Positions 36,971 to 48,849 of a stretch of DNA of 64,000 nt are shown here, piece by piece. Where the stretch lies: positions 6,239,001 to 6,303,000 of the forward strand of contig JAPTOF010000021.1 of the NCBI GenBank assembly GCA_028554755.1, read 5' to 3'. The stretch is from Cordia subcordata (lineage: Eukaryota > Streptophyta > Magnoliopsida > Boraginales > Cordiaceae). The position numbers and the translations under genes are program-made. Position 1 is the first letter of the stretch. Every line of letters begins with the position of its first letter. Below the pieces are notes generated by a model. It had not been told where the DNA came from and did not search any database. It worked only from the letters and a program-made list of their open reading frames with translations.

Positions 36971-37663
36971 AGTATATATGAAATGGTTTTATGTTTACAC
37001 CAATAAAAACCTTTTGCACGCGTCCCTGGGCATCCAATGGTCCTTGCGATAATCAGTGGACATTAGACGGTGGTGGATATTGAAAAGGGGAAGCTCTTCT
37101 ATCCACCTGCACTAACATTAATCTATGAAAAGAAATGGTAGGTTTTAAATAAAAATTTACAGGTTTAGAATAAAAAATTATTAGTTTTTTAAAACAATTT
37201 GTAACATCAGTCGATAAAAAATTTATAAGTCTAAAACAAAAATTCATCAATTAATAAATTTTTATTCTAGATCTATAATTTTTTTTTATTTATCAAACGA
37301 ACATAAGTTTAGATTGATGGAAGAGAAATCCTTGAAAAGGTCGTGAATCATGCATGATGGAGATATGATATCAACAAGGAAATCATTCGCCGTGCTGGAG
37401 ATGCAACAATCAGCTCATACATTAACCGTTATTCCTTTTCGTTTGGCGACTGTCTTGGCGGATCGGTGCAATTTTTTATTTCAATTTTTTTTTTTAAATT
37501 TTTAAGTTTTTTATTTTAATTTTTTTTAGTTTTTAAATTTTTAATTAGATCGTAAGATTTTCATAAGAGTATGTGCATAAAACGTTAATTTTGTATATTA
37601 ATTTTTGCAGGGATATATATCTTAGTCATTTGTCAAATAATTTCATTGAACATGAGCATGAAT
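36971..37663. other. Intergenic, AT-rich, no gene seen
   Basis: No supported gene. 37140-37290 is rich in aaaaattta/taaattttt inverted segments. Nothing classified. Confidence 0.4.
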
Positions 37664-37889
37664 TAGGTTAAGTTTGGATTGACTTCTTTAAAAGGACTTT
37701 TTAATAATTTTTAGAAAAAAAAGTATTTTTTTGAGAAGTTAGAAATTCTGACTTCGAAAAAAAATTATACTTGACCTTCTTAAGAGTTTCAATTTTTTTA
37801 GAAGCCAAGCAAAATAATTATGTAAAAATATATATCCTTTCAAGAAAAATGTATTTTTCCTAAAAAATATCAATCCAAACAGGTCCTCA
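37664..37889. mobile_element. Harbinger/Tourist-like MITE, same family as 4914-5139
   Basis: Ends AAGTTTGGATTGAC on the left and, reverse complemented, GACCTGTTTGGATTGA on the right. The body is similar in order to the copy at 4914-5139. Exact target duplication unclear. Confidence 0.6.
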
Positions 37890-39365
37890 TTTCTATGTAT
37901 TTTGTCATAAATGACTACTTTTATATTCATGGGACTGAAATTTCCTTAAAAATGGAATTCCTTATTGTATTCTATTATACCAATTGTGAGAATTATGATA
38001 GATTGAGAATGTTATTCTATTCCTAAAATATTCCCCTATACCAATTGCCAGAACTAGAATAGGTTAGTGTAAAACATATTTCTAAAAAAAGTTTCGATTC
38101 ATTTGGGAGAAAAAAATATCTCCCTTAATATTTATTATGAGACGGGGGCGAGAGGGTCAACCTAAAGTTTTTGTTAAATAAGGCTTATAAATACACAATA
38201 TAATACTTATATATGGGTAACATTTCTAGTGAGGGATAAATTAATTTTTTAATTTATGGATAAACAAAATTGTTGAGGGCTAAAAGAGGTGGGCGTTCCA
38301 CTGAAAAGACTAAATTAAAGAAAAAAAGAAAGCAAAAGAGCAGCTGGATTTGATATCTTCCAAATTCTGGCAACTGGCAACTTTTTTTTTTTTGGTCAAG
38401 GCAAGTGGCAACTTGACGAAAAGGGTCAATTAAGCGGATGAGAATGTTTAGCTTTGTTTATTTGGTACTTATAAACATTTAAATAATAAAATATATGTAA
38501 AAGGGTACTTTTTTTAAAATATTTATAAACATTCTAAATAAGCAAAGCGAAACGCCCTCTTTGTCTAAAGTGGTATGTGTTATTGCGAGTAATTAAACAG
38601 AGAACACAAATTAATATTTTGTTCTCTTGCGTGCAATTTGGCAAAAGTTAATCACGAATAGGACCCCCAAGGTTAGACAGTCGATTACCTGGAACCTGCT
38701 TTTGCTGTTTCAAGTTAAAGGCCCGGATTACGTGTTACGCATCGACGCGTGTAATGTCTCGCGTTGGTAAAAAAAATATTAAAAATTTGTTGTCATAAAT
38801 TTAAGTTTTAATTTCAACTGACCTTTTCGTGCCAAATGACTCAATGCTCAAGTACCATTTTTCAAGTTTCTAATATTAATATCTTGAGTTAATTCCATTT
38901 TCCCCCCTGAGTTCTAGATTAAAACCTAAATTCTTCCACGAACTTCTTGTATTACGCAAATTCTCTTGTGGTACTAAGTTGTTCCAAACAAAGCATTCAC
39001 AGTAAAGATATATATTTTTTATTTTATTAGAAAAAATTAGAATTCCTTAATACGCAAGCACAAGGAAAAAAGGAAATGTAATTCCTTTATCTCTATGAGG
39101 TCTAATTTAAGAGGGTTTTTAGGAAATTGGACGTTGCATCACTTTAAGTTCTCCTGTATCCTGAATCTGTTGGCAAAATGCATGATTGATTAGTTGCAAG
39201 TGCATGTGAGAAATTAAGCATCAAGATAACTGTGAGTTGGCATGGCATTTGCCGTGGGCAAGGTTTCTCTTTATAATCTTTTTGTTTTTCCTTCTTCTTC
39301 TTCTTCTTTTTTTTTTTTTTTAAACCTCATCGCTAATCTAATAATCTTTGTCCCTATGAAATTTA
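37890..39365. other. Intergenic, no gene seen
   Basis: AT-rich sequence with T-runs (38380-38392, 39288-39322) and no recognisable gene. Confidence 0.45.
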
Positions 39366-40105
39366 GAGCCCGTTTGAATTGACTTTCTTTAGAAGTATTT
39401 TTTTAATAACTCTGGAAAATAATTTTTTTAAAGCTGAAAATTCTGGCTTAAAAAAAAAGTTGTATTTGAATTTTTTTCAGAATTTCAACTTTTTTTTAAA
39501 GCCAAATCAAATATGTTAGGTTATGGCTTAAAGTCTAAACTTATATAAATTAGGAAACTTAGAGAGGAAGATAATTAAGAGAATTACTTTATTCAAGACT
39601 TGCCTAAACTAATGTAAGAGAAATCTTAAGGAGCAAGTATTTCTCTTCTATAAATAGAGGGTCTTGTAACTTATAGTAAGAGGCTTAGGGCCCCATCCCA
39701 TGGGAGGAAGTGGATAAGAGATCCTGAGAGCCTTGTATGAGCGAGAGAGAGTATCTTTTATTTGTCTTAATCCTGTTGAGGATAGACCGATTGTAAGAAT
39801 TCAGTGGACGAGGGTTTAAAGTTTTCTATCCGTGCACAAATTCATAATAGCATGTAACCCATTATTATTGAATAATGGAATTTATCCCAAAGGGGAATCG
39901 TGGTTGTAGGTAGAGGGCCGAACTACGTTAAAAATATCGCGTATTCTTTGTGTGTTTTCTGTTATGCATTGGCGCATGTGTTCTCGATTTTCCCAACAAA
40001 ATAGTTATTACAAAAATAATATATACATATATATATGTATATATATATATATATTAAAAAAATGTTTTCTTCTCTAAAAAAAAAAACACCAATTCAAACA
40101 GGCCC
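39366..40105. mobile_element. Harbinger/Tourist-like MITE interrupted by a solo LTR
   Basis: Ends GAGCCCGTTTGAATTGAC and, reverse complemented, GGGCCTGTTTGAATTGG, with TTA duplications at 39363-39365 and 40106-40108. Without the inserted 39514-39998 plus one duplicated pentamer it would be 250 bp, close to its relatives at 4914 and 37664. A (TA)n tract lies at 40021-40056. Confidence 0.8.
39514..39998. mobile_element. Solo LTR (485 bp) nested in the MITE
   Basis: Starts TGTTAGGTTATGG, ends TTTTCCCAACA, with a perfect 5-bp duplication AAATA at 39509-39513 and 39999-40003. Internal TATA-like TCTATAAATAGAGGG at 39638-39652 suggests plus orientation. No internal coding region, so it is a recombination remnant. 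Copia-like by its ends; family not fixed. Confidence 0.85.
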
Positions 40106-40108
40106 TTA

Positions 40109-41331
40109 AACTTAAATTGAAACAAATACATAAACTAATATTTTCTTTTTACTAAATCATAAAATAATATTTTGTTACTTAAAAATCTAGCAATCTTGAG
40201 AGGCCAACATACCCATGGTGAGTTTATGCGAAAGGGGAACGCAACTTACAAAAGCAACTACGGTATGGGAAATCCAAAAGAATAAACACATTTTCCCCAA
40301 AGCCATCAATTCGCTTACCCAAAAAAATTCAGGTACATATACCATGACTAAGAACTTATTTGGGATTGGGATTCAGCCACAGAGAGAGAGAGAGGCAAAT
40401 ATTGCAAAAAAAGAAAAAAAAGATATACAAATTATTTTATTATAGGCAAAAGTAAGTAAAATATATTTTATAATTGTTATTGGCTTGATTTTGTACTTTG
40501 AAATCATTAAATGATCAACTTATTCATGATATTGTTGAAACAAATATCTCATGAAATTTTATAATGCAAATAGAATCTAGTAGTAAATCTTAACTGAATA
40601 ATTTTGCGTGTTATTCTAAATAGTCATTGCATTAGATCTAGAAAAGAATTGTTTCTTAAAAATCAATTTTTTTAAAAAAATTATCCCTTACATTTATGCC
40701 TTATTTAACAAAAAACGAATTAGAAAAATATAATTTAATTAAGATGAAAAAGATTCTAGTCATTATACATATATTAAAACAATAACCTAAATATAAAAGT
40801 TGTCAATTTTTAAATGATTAAATTACCCAAACTATGAGGTAACTATTATCTCAAAGACGTAATCGAAACATAAAAAAATGAAAAGGTCATCAACTAATTT
40901 AAATTAAAAAATCTATGAAAAAAAATTAAAAATAAGCATCATGAGTTAACTTTAGCCTTGAGTCGTGAAGGGAAGACAAAGAAACATCTTGAGTCGTGAA
41001 GCATAGGTAACCTTGAAAAAATATGTTAAAAGACAAAGAAATGAGAATTCCTCTTTGAAAAATATGTTTGAAAACAAAATTTAGGCAGGGGACATTCATG
41101 TTTGTAGTTATTCCATATTAATCTAAAATTTAGAATGTTTAGACCTAGTACCCTCTTACTTAGTTTAATATGTGATAATAGCATTCGTTAGGAGGATCCA
41201 TTTTCTATTTAAAAGATGTTATATTAATGTTAATATATAGTAATTTTTTTTTTCAAAAAACTTGAGGGTGTAGCTTGGCCCCCTCTTACTTATGACAGGC
41301 TCTGCCAGTGACTACAACAATTTACAACATC

Positions 41332-41381
<50 letters not shown>

Positions 41382-43220
41382 TTAAACTTATAGGAGCTTA
41401 AAGAAATGTGTCATATCGGCACCCATTTATTTGCCAAGTTATCATAAATTCTATTTTTAATATTATTACATTATTATAAATCTATATATTGCAGTGTTTA
41501 ATTATATTTATGCACCACTTTCTAACCTCATCATTGCAATGGAGTTACAAGATATTTAAATATATTTATTCACCACATATATATTTCTTTTTAAAGAGTT
41601 TAAAGTAATAAAGTCAAAAAAAAATCATTAATTTAATTAATTTATGAATCATATCCTAATTAAAAAATTAAAAATAAGAATAAAAAAGCACTAGAATTAA
41701 TTTTTACAGATATTTAAAAATAATAAAAAACACACGAAAACCTAAAAATAATAAAAAAATCACATTTTTAAATATTTAAAAAAACTAAAAAGCCACATAG
41801 AACTTAAATAAGTCCGTGCAAAGCACATATATGAAAGCACTAGTGTTCATTTATAGTTAAAGATTAAACATACTACTAAACAAAATTAAAAAATTAATAT
41901 ATATTAAAAAAATTTAAAATTAACAAAATAAAAATTAGAAACTTAAAAAAATAAAAAATAAGAAATTTAAAAACTAAAAAAAATCTAAATTATTAAAATC
42001 AAATAAATAAATTGTAAACAAATTTAAACAACAATTTTAACAAGACAAATCACAAATTGTTTCTTTTCGAATAACATTTTTAGCAAATAATAAAATGAAA
42101 TTTTTTCAACAACATGTTTAAATTTAAAACATTTTTAAAACAATATAAGTAGATTGCAATAGCAATGCCAAATTGGCCCTAACTAGGTAGCAAATTATTC
42201 CATGTACTTTGCACTATCATAAAGCACACTTCCACTATCGTGTTCTCCCATATTTGTTCATAATTTACATTCTATTTATAATACAATATTGTATATTTAC
42301 AATTTATGTCTTATGCGATCTCATGTTGTAGGTTCATAATAATTTTACTGTTTGTTCACAACTTTACATATATTATTTTTGTTAAATCTTATGCTTACTA
42401 TTCATAGAAAAATATTTGTTCATTGATATGCGATATTTATTCATTAATAAATATAATACAAAACTACAGCATATATCACTTTGAATGATAAAGCAACAAT
42501 GTATGTGCCTGTCCTATGGTATGCATAAATGATTGTGAAATATAAGTACTCATATAAGATTATATAAATTTTTGCCACAAGCCATGATACAACTATTATC
42601 TATTATCTAGACACACACACACACATATACACATATATAAAGCAGAACTAGATGCACCACATTGCTTCCCTCCAAAATTTTTTTGTTCACTTAAAGCTAA
42701 CACGTGTTTACTTCTATAATGCTAACACGTGTCCTTTGTACATTAAAAAAGGAAAACTTTACTCTATAAATCTAAAAGGAAAAAGATTGATCTCTTACAC
42801 TAAAAGATGCTCAATAAATGATGGAAATGTATCAGTCTACATCATTCATCATTTTTCTTTCTAAAATTATTAGATTTTACAAAATATAGAAGTTGTAAAA
42901 TGTTGGAAATTTAATATGAAAAATTATATTTATGTTTTATCCCTTATGTTAATTGTCAAAATTGACCATTAACAATAAAACATAAAAATATTCATTTCTC
43001 CCGTGTATCACATGGGTACTACACTACTTAAATTTTGTATTGTGAATTCAATTAACATATTGTGCAATTATCTTTTTCATATTATTGGATATTTATATTA
43101 TTAATCTAATGAGACTTTGTTTAATTATTTTACAAATTACATGTACATAAAATTATATTTCATTTTTTCATGTATTGCACGAGAGAAAGACTAGCGACAT
43201 GATAAGGAAAAGTCTCTAAA
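40109..43220. other. Intergenic, very AT-rich, no gene seen
   Basis: Contains a (TA)n microsatellite at 41336-41380 and a (CA)(TA) tract at about 42611-42640. The long A-rich stretch 41580-42150 has no genes. Small open frames such as 40215-40445 and 42652-42864 show no family resemblance. Confidence 0.45.
41812..41843 (+). mobile_element. Helitron-like 3' terminus
   Basis: GTCCGTGCAAAGCAC (GTGC-AAA-GCAC stem) then ATATATGAAAGCA and CTAG, followed by T. Fits the Helitron 3' rule. No 5' end or Rep/helicase sequence found. Related but weaker motifs are at 42989-43027 and 43168-43194. Confidence 0.35.
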
Positions 43221-43643
43221 TAAGCATGCAGAGGTCCTTACGTACTCTCCTCAACATAAGCATGCGGAGGCCCTCAGATTCTCTGCTTAACAAAAACATG
43301 TGGAAGGCCTTAGGTCCTCACCTCAATACAAGCATGTGAATGTCCTTAGGTCTTCTCTTCAACATAGACATATGGAGGTCCTCAAGTCCTCTTCTCAATG
43401 TAAATATATGGACGTCCTCAGGACTTCTACAGGTCCTCTCCCCAACATAGGTATATGAAAGTCCTCAAGTCCTCTCCTTAACATAAGCATGCGGAGATAC
43501 TCAGGTCTTTTCCATAACATGAGCATGTGGAGGCCCTCAAGTCTTCTTCTCAACACAAGTACATAGAGGTCGTCAAGTCCTCTTCTCAGCACAAACATAT
43601 AGAGGATCTCAAGTCCTGTCCTTAAGATGCTTCTCAACATAAG
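43221..43643. repeat. 36-bp minisatellite, block 1
   Basis: About eleven diverged tandem copies of a unit like cataagcatgtggaggtcct + caggtcctctcctcaa. The 36-bp period is a multiple of three, so one minus frame stays open (43395-43697) and reads as 12-residue repeats of the type MLRRGLEDLHML. This is most likely a by-product of the repeat. Confidence 0.85.
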
Positions 43644-45205
43644 TGGAAGAATTCGTGAGAACTTTTCCCAATAATTCTTTGTAGGATCGGGCTCCAAAAA
43701 TTAAAAATTCAAGAAAAGTAACATGATTACCTTGAAACTAGCTAAGTACAATCTTATTTCTTGATGAGTAGCCTTATAGAAGTGTTGATTTTCTCCTCTT
43801 CGTAAGTGGCCAAGGTGTTGCCGAAAGAGGCTAGGGCTTTCTTTTTCTTTAGGTTAGAAGAGTTTTTCTTTGCAAAAAACTGATAGATCAATTCCGAACA
43901 TATAGAAGAGTTTCTTTTATAATAAACAAGGAATGGGTTGGACCTTCTCAAGACCCAAGCCCTTGTCTTCTAACCCATTATGCCTAAACACTTAGACTTG
44001 GGGCCATGGACTTATTAACTCTAAGAACAATAATTTAGAAATAAATCCTTAATTAATTCTCAACCTATTTAGCCCATGATTTAATTTCATACCTTATGTC
44101 TGGTGCTAGCTAAAACTAGATGAAATTAAATCCGTGGGGAATAAATTAATAATTATTGTTAAATATTTAATTCTTAATTAAATATTAACATACCTTAATT
44201 GTTAATTCCTTTAATTAATTCACAATTAAAAAATGACGCATTTAATTCTCAACTAAATGTAATAGGTTAATCTTTCAACAAAACACTTGACCTTATGCAT
44301 GACTCCTTTAGGTTCAAACTTAAGCTGTTAATACAAGGACTATCCTCGTACTAGTAGATGATATCTTTTAGCAACGGTTCTTGACATCTAGGCAAACCGG
44401 ATATTTGCAAGGCACTACTTAGTGAACATGGGCATAATGATGGATTTCCTATAATCCTAGTATTCTAGGATAACGCTAAAGACATGGTTGATAGTCAAAC
44501 CCTTATAGATCATTCATTCTCAAGTTCAGATCTTGTCATGATTCATCATGTCAAATTCTCATGACTCATCACAAGGCTTGCTTTGGCTAAAGACTTAGAG
44601 AATCAGAGTAAAGTAGAACATCATACTCTAAATACCTGGAGTGGTTTATCCCATCTTGACCTACACATTGACTTTGCGACACTTGCCCATACCTAGCTGC
44701 CTTTAATCAATGGATTAGAAATCTAGATAGTCTAGTACCAAGATTAGGGAGTAATTCACAAGTTTCTATGGCGGTCTTAGGTTGGAAGGAATACAACATC
44801 CATGTGCACCACAAGCTATCCTTTGAGAATATGTTATATAACCTAGAATGATCATAATAGACTTATGTTTAGTTAGCATGTCTTAACACCTCACCGTGGG
44901 TCATACCGATGTCTCCATATCCATTGGGCATGAGGATAACCAACTTATGTGATGCACTATAACCTATGTTCAATAGAATCAAAGTCTTAGTATTGATTAT
45001 ATCATTTGGTTATGAACCAATTTTAAGCAGAATCAGGCTATTCCTAATTCACATAGCCCTATCATGTCATTGTAAAGACTACGTCATTATCTAACAATCA
45101 AAGGGGAGACGTACGATACAACATAATGCTGAAACATAGTCGAATCATGTACAAATCAGTATCAAGTCTACAATAGATGACTGACTTAGGATATCGCTTC
45201 TAACA
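43644..45205 (-). mobile_element. Solo LTR (1562 bp) inserted in the minisatellite
   Basis: On the minus strand it begins TGTTAGAAGCGATATCC and ends GAATTCTTCCA. The perfect 5-bp duplication ATAAG flanks it at 43639-43643 and 45206-45210. ATAAG is itself part of the minisatellite unit, so the insertion broke one repeat copy. No gag-pol inside. Confidence 0.85.
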
Positions 45206-45393
45206 ATAAGCATATGGAGGTCCTCAGGTCCTCTTCTCAACATAAGTATGCAAAGGTCCTCAGGTACTCTTCTCAACATAAGCATGTGGAGGTCCTCAAG
45301 TCCTTTCCTCAACATAAGCATGTAAAGATACTCAGGTCCTCTCCTCAATAAAAGCATGTGGAGGTCCGCAAATCATCTCCTCAACATAAGTAT
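45206..45393. repeat. 36-bp minisatellite, block 2
   Basis: About five copies of the same unit as 43221-43643, continuous with it once the solo LTR is removed. Confidence 0.85.
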
Positions 45394-46316
45394 GCTCCCA
45401 CACTGCATAAAGGGATATCGACATTCTTCAGGCAAATTTCACTTGGACTTCATCCACTTACCCAAGCAATAAGTGCATCCCATGTAATTTTGGGGAAAGA
45501 AAACTGCATGGTAGGCATTAACGAGTATCACATGTAAGGTGGCTCGAGGTGGGATATTACGCAATCCAATGGCAACTAACACCAAAGCAGTCACATCATG
45601 TGAATCAAGACACAACTATAAATACCCTCAATCTTGAAGCAATGGGTAACACAAAACTCATGAACTCCTGCTCTCGCATTTTACATTTTTATTTGCTCTA
45701 TAAATTGATTTCTAACTTATGTATAAGAGTTAAGACAAGGTAAAGCCCTATTGTTTAATTGTTTTGCAAGTTATCAAGTACCTAATAATTCCTTGATGGA
45801 AAAATATTATTATCCCTTACATAGCATATTTTTAGCATTATCAATTGGTGCCGTCTATGGAAAACAATTATTAATTTGCATTAAGATCTACTACAGTAAT
45901 TACAAACTATCACCCAAGACAAACAAGTTTAAGTCAAAGATCTCAAATTGGAAATAAGTGCACATGTTAAAGTTTTCTATTTCTTTGCTATTCATAACTC
46001 TTAAACTAGAGATAAATATATATTAGGTTTTGATTCCATTTGACATAACAAGCACACAGGTTAAAAGAAAAGAAAATTCTTATCACATGATAAACCTGTA
46101 GACAATCACAAATTTATATTTGTTGGAATTCTTACATGATTTTAAAAAATAAATAAATTTTTTATTTATGAGTGAGGTTCATCGACATGTATGTGTGTGT
46201 ATATATATATATATATATAAATTTATATTTATTATAAGTCAGGGCTGTCAGTGGGCCAGGACAAAACAAAAAATAACTTTTTTAGTTATAAGTCAGGTTT
46301 ATCAATGGACCAAGAC
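45394..46316. other. Probable LTR end with primer-binding-like site
   Basis: ACAACTATAAATACC at 45610-45624 looks like an LTR TATA box. TTGGTGCCGTCTATGG at 45844-45860 resembles the leader just after the 5' LTR of many plant Ty3/gypsy elements. The minisatellite would then lie in the U3 part of that LTR. No coding region follows. 46220-46316 has a phrase ataagtcagg...gggccaggac repeated about 75 bp apart. Confidence 0.35.
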
Positions 46317-47434
46317 TGATGTTTAGTTTTAACCCACAAGCATATGGGTCATGTAGCAAAGCGTGCAAGTATGAGTATCGTTCTTCCATAGGGAAGTTAC
46401 CTTAGTTTAGTCTTTATATGCTCGGTGCCTAAAAACTAGCTATGTGCGTGTGTGTACTTTTTTAGGATTAAAGAAGGCTCAGGAAAAGGAAAATAAACCT
46501 AAGCTAATCAAATATATATATAAATCCATCAAATACCCATAACAATAATATTATAATCATCCATTAAACAAGAGTAAATCACCCTACACAGCTCTAATCA
46601 AACATAATTAGACTTAGGATAAAAGAGAGATACCCTTCTATCCATAGCCAACTTTACAATCCATGAGATATGCCCAAGTCCTTATGTTTGATCCTCATTG
46701 AGGGTTGATTCGTAGTGCTAAAATGTGTTTAGAAGTGAGTGTGTGAGGTGGTTTTAGGTGGATTTTGGATTTAGAGAAATGGGTGTGTGTATTGATAGGT
46801 GTTCTCCTTAAAAAATGGCTGAAAAGTGGCTTAAATAGAGCTGAAATTGCGTCCAGCCGGGGGCCTAGCCAGTCGACCGGCTTTAAGGCTAAGTCGATTG
46901 GCCTAGATTCTGATCTGGCAGGTCAACCGGCCTTGACAGTAAAATACTCATATCTTGCTCATTTTGGCTCCTATTCACGCACTGTTTTTTTCTATGGTTT
47001 CGTACCACTTTGGGGGGATCTTCCAAACAATCTTTTGCACCCTAAAAAATGTCTAAAATTTGTCCATATCCTTTTTGATTTCAAGCTCCGAATTTGGCTT
47101 ACGTTGTGCTTGGTTTCACCTCAGTTGCTCCTTCCTTCGCTCGGCCACTTCCAAATGCACTTTTATTCATTTCTTTATGTCCAAAACACCCTTTGATTTG
47201 TTCCACACTTCAAGCACTCTTAATTAAGCTCTAATTATCTCTCCAAATCATACCTAAAACAAGCAACAAACTCGCATTAGTGTAGCATTTAAGTCCTATC
47301 ATCAACTATGAACATGTAAACCCTAATATGCACAAGTATGACCTAAATGCTGTACTAATACATTAAATGAAGCTCAAAATACCTCAAAAAAAGTATATAT
47401 ATGCAATACATAAACACACAAAACAAACACATCA
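46317..47434 (-). repeat. 3' LTR of the non-autonomous gypsy-like element
   Basis: 1118 bp, matching the other LTR at both ends but lacking about 800 bp corresponding to 51200-52005. The junction lies at a TA-rich run near 46508-46525. Contains a palindrome cluster at 46854-46946. Confidence 0.75.
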
Positions 47435-48849
47435 ACACCCCCAAACCTTCTCCTTGCTTGTCCCCAAATAAGCCCAATCCTAAGTTTACCTCTAAAGTTG
47501 ATACAAAGGGTTGTCTAAGGAATCGACTCGCTATCACAATTAGCCTAAGAAGCATGAAGGGGACATTTCTATTGTGGAGAGATCCTCAAGTTTCTTCCGA
47601 TCCTCCCTCTACTCATAAAGGGCCTCGAACCTCATGGGAAGTTCTTGAGTAGCCAAACCACCACAATCTTAGGATTCTAATGCATGCACTTAGGAAGTTT
47701 AGATTTTGTGTCTCCTCAACTAATATGGTCTCCTCAACATGCACAAAGCCTCAAGGACAAGAAGAGAGAGAATATACATACACAATGGCTTATGAAAACC
47801 CTTATTCATATATCTACATAGACGATAGCTTGTGCTAAGTTGACATTGTGTCATTTATGCACTTATTCACAAAACTTTTTGATGCTTTTGGCTTTTTCTC
47901 TTTTTTACATTTTTTTTCATATTTTTACACCTTTTTTTTGCCTTTTTCAAATTTTTTTTTTGGATTTTTCATGATTTGCATTGTATTCACACAAAAAGAA
48001 AAGAAAAAGAAAGACTTTGGCATATCAAAAAGAACCAATCAAGGAAGGAACACTCATATTAACAATCCTTTTTCAACACTCTTTTATACCAAAATATGGG
48101 GTGGCTACAAGGGTCATTCTTAAAGGTCCTCACTCTCCACAACTTTCAAGGGCATCCCCTCAAAGATCCAATTTTCAATCCATTCTATTCACTTCCCACA
48201 ATGTAACTCATATTCACCAATCAATTGAGTCAACCATAATAGCTAACACAATGATCAACCAAGAAATAAAACAACTCAATATGCAAAAAAATCAAAAAAT
48301 TTTCACCATTTTAAAGCACATAATGCAATCTACCCTAAGCAAGATATATAACTGTAAAACCAAACTCCCATACCCCCAAACCTAAATATTGCTTGTCCTC
48401 AAGCAAATAGAACAAGATTACACAACAAGTAAATAAGCAACACAAAGCAAGTAAGGGTGGTGAGGATGGGGTAGATAAGAGGGACAAGTGGAGAAAGGAT
48501 AGATACAACCTTGAATTCTTTGAAGCTCTCCAATGTCAATGGATAATGATTCAACTACTAATCCCTGTTTCTCAACAAATTATAAACACTCAAAGCACAC
48601 GATTAGTAGCATTGCCATCATCAAAGGATAAACAAGGTGTATGAAGAATGGGAAATGATATAGAGGGTCAACACTTGGGAGGGTGAAAAAGAAAACAAAT
48701 GAAAAGAAAATGAAAAGCAAAAAGCGAGAATAACTAAAAAGTAAAAGCAAGTAAAAGAAAAGGAAAATAAGGAAAGCAAATGGAATATAAACATATCTAG
48801 GGTGCTTCTTAGCTGTGCTGGATTTAATGCCTCCAGCTAGACCCTAATG
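47435..48849. other. 3' noncoding interior of the gypsy-like element
   Basis: Contains two copies of a purine-tract motif (plus strand ACCCCCAAACCT ... TTGCTTGTCC) at 47436-47465 and 48373-48400, and T-rich low-complexity sequence at 47870-47965. The small plus-strand frames here (47401-48385) are not credible genes. Confidence 0.5.

Noticed and set aside
42989..43194. Two further Helitron-like ends
   Set aside because: The first has CTAC instead of CTRR. The second has an imperfect stem and is followed by C. Mentioned only as weak relatives.
43395..43697. 100-codon minus frame with 12-residue repeats
   Set aside because: The frame stays open only because the minisatellite unit is 36 bp. 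The repeat shows no sign of protein-level conservation.
43221..45393. CRISPR-like array (repeats with spacers)
   Set aside because: Units are adjacent and diverged with no unique spacers, and the host is a plant. It is a minisatellite.
47401..48385. Several plus-strand open frames in the gypsy-like element
   Set aside because: They are antisense to the element, low in complexity, and overlap its purine tract and LTR end.
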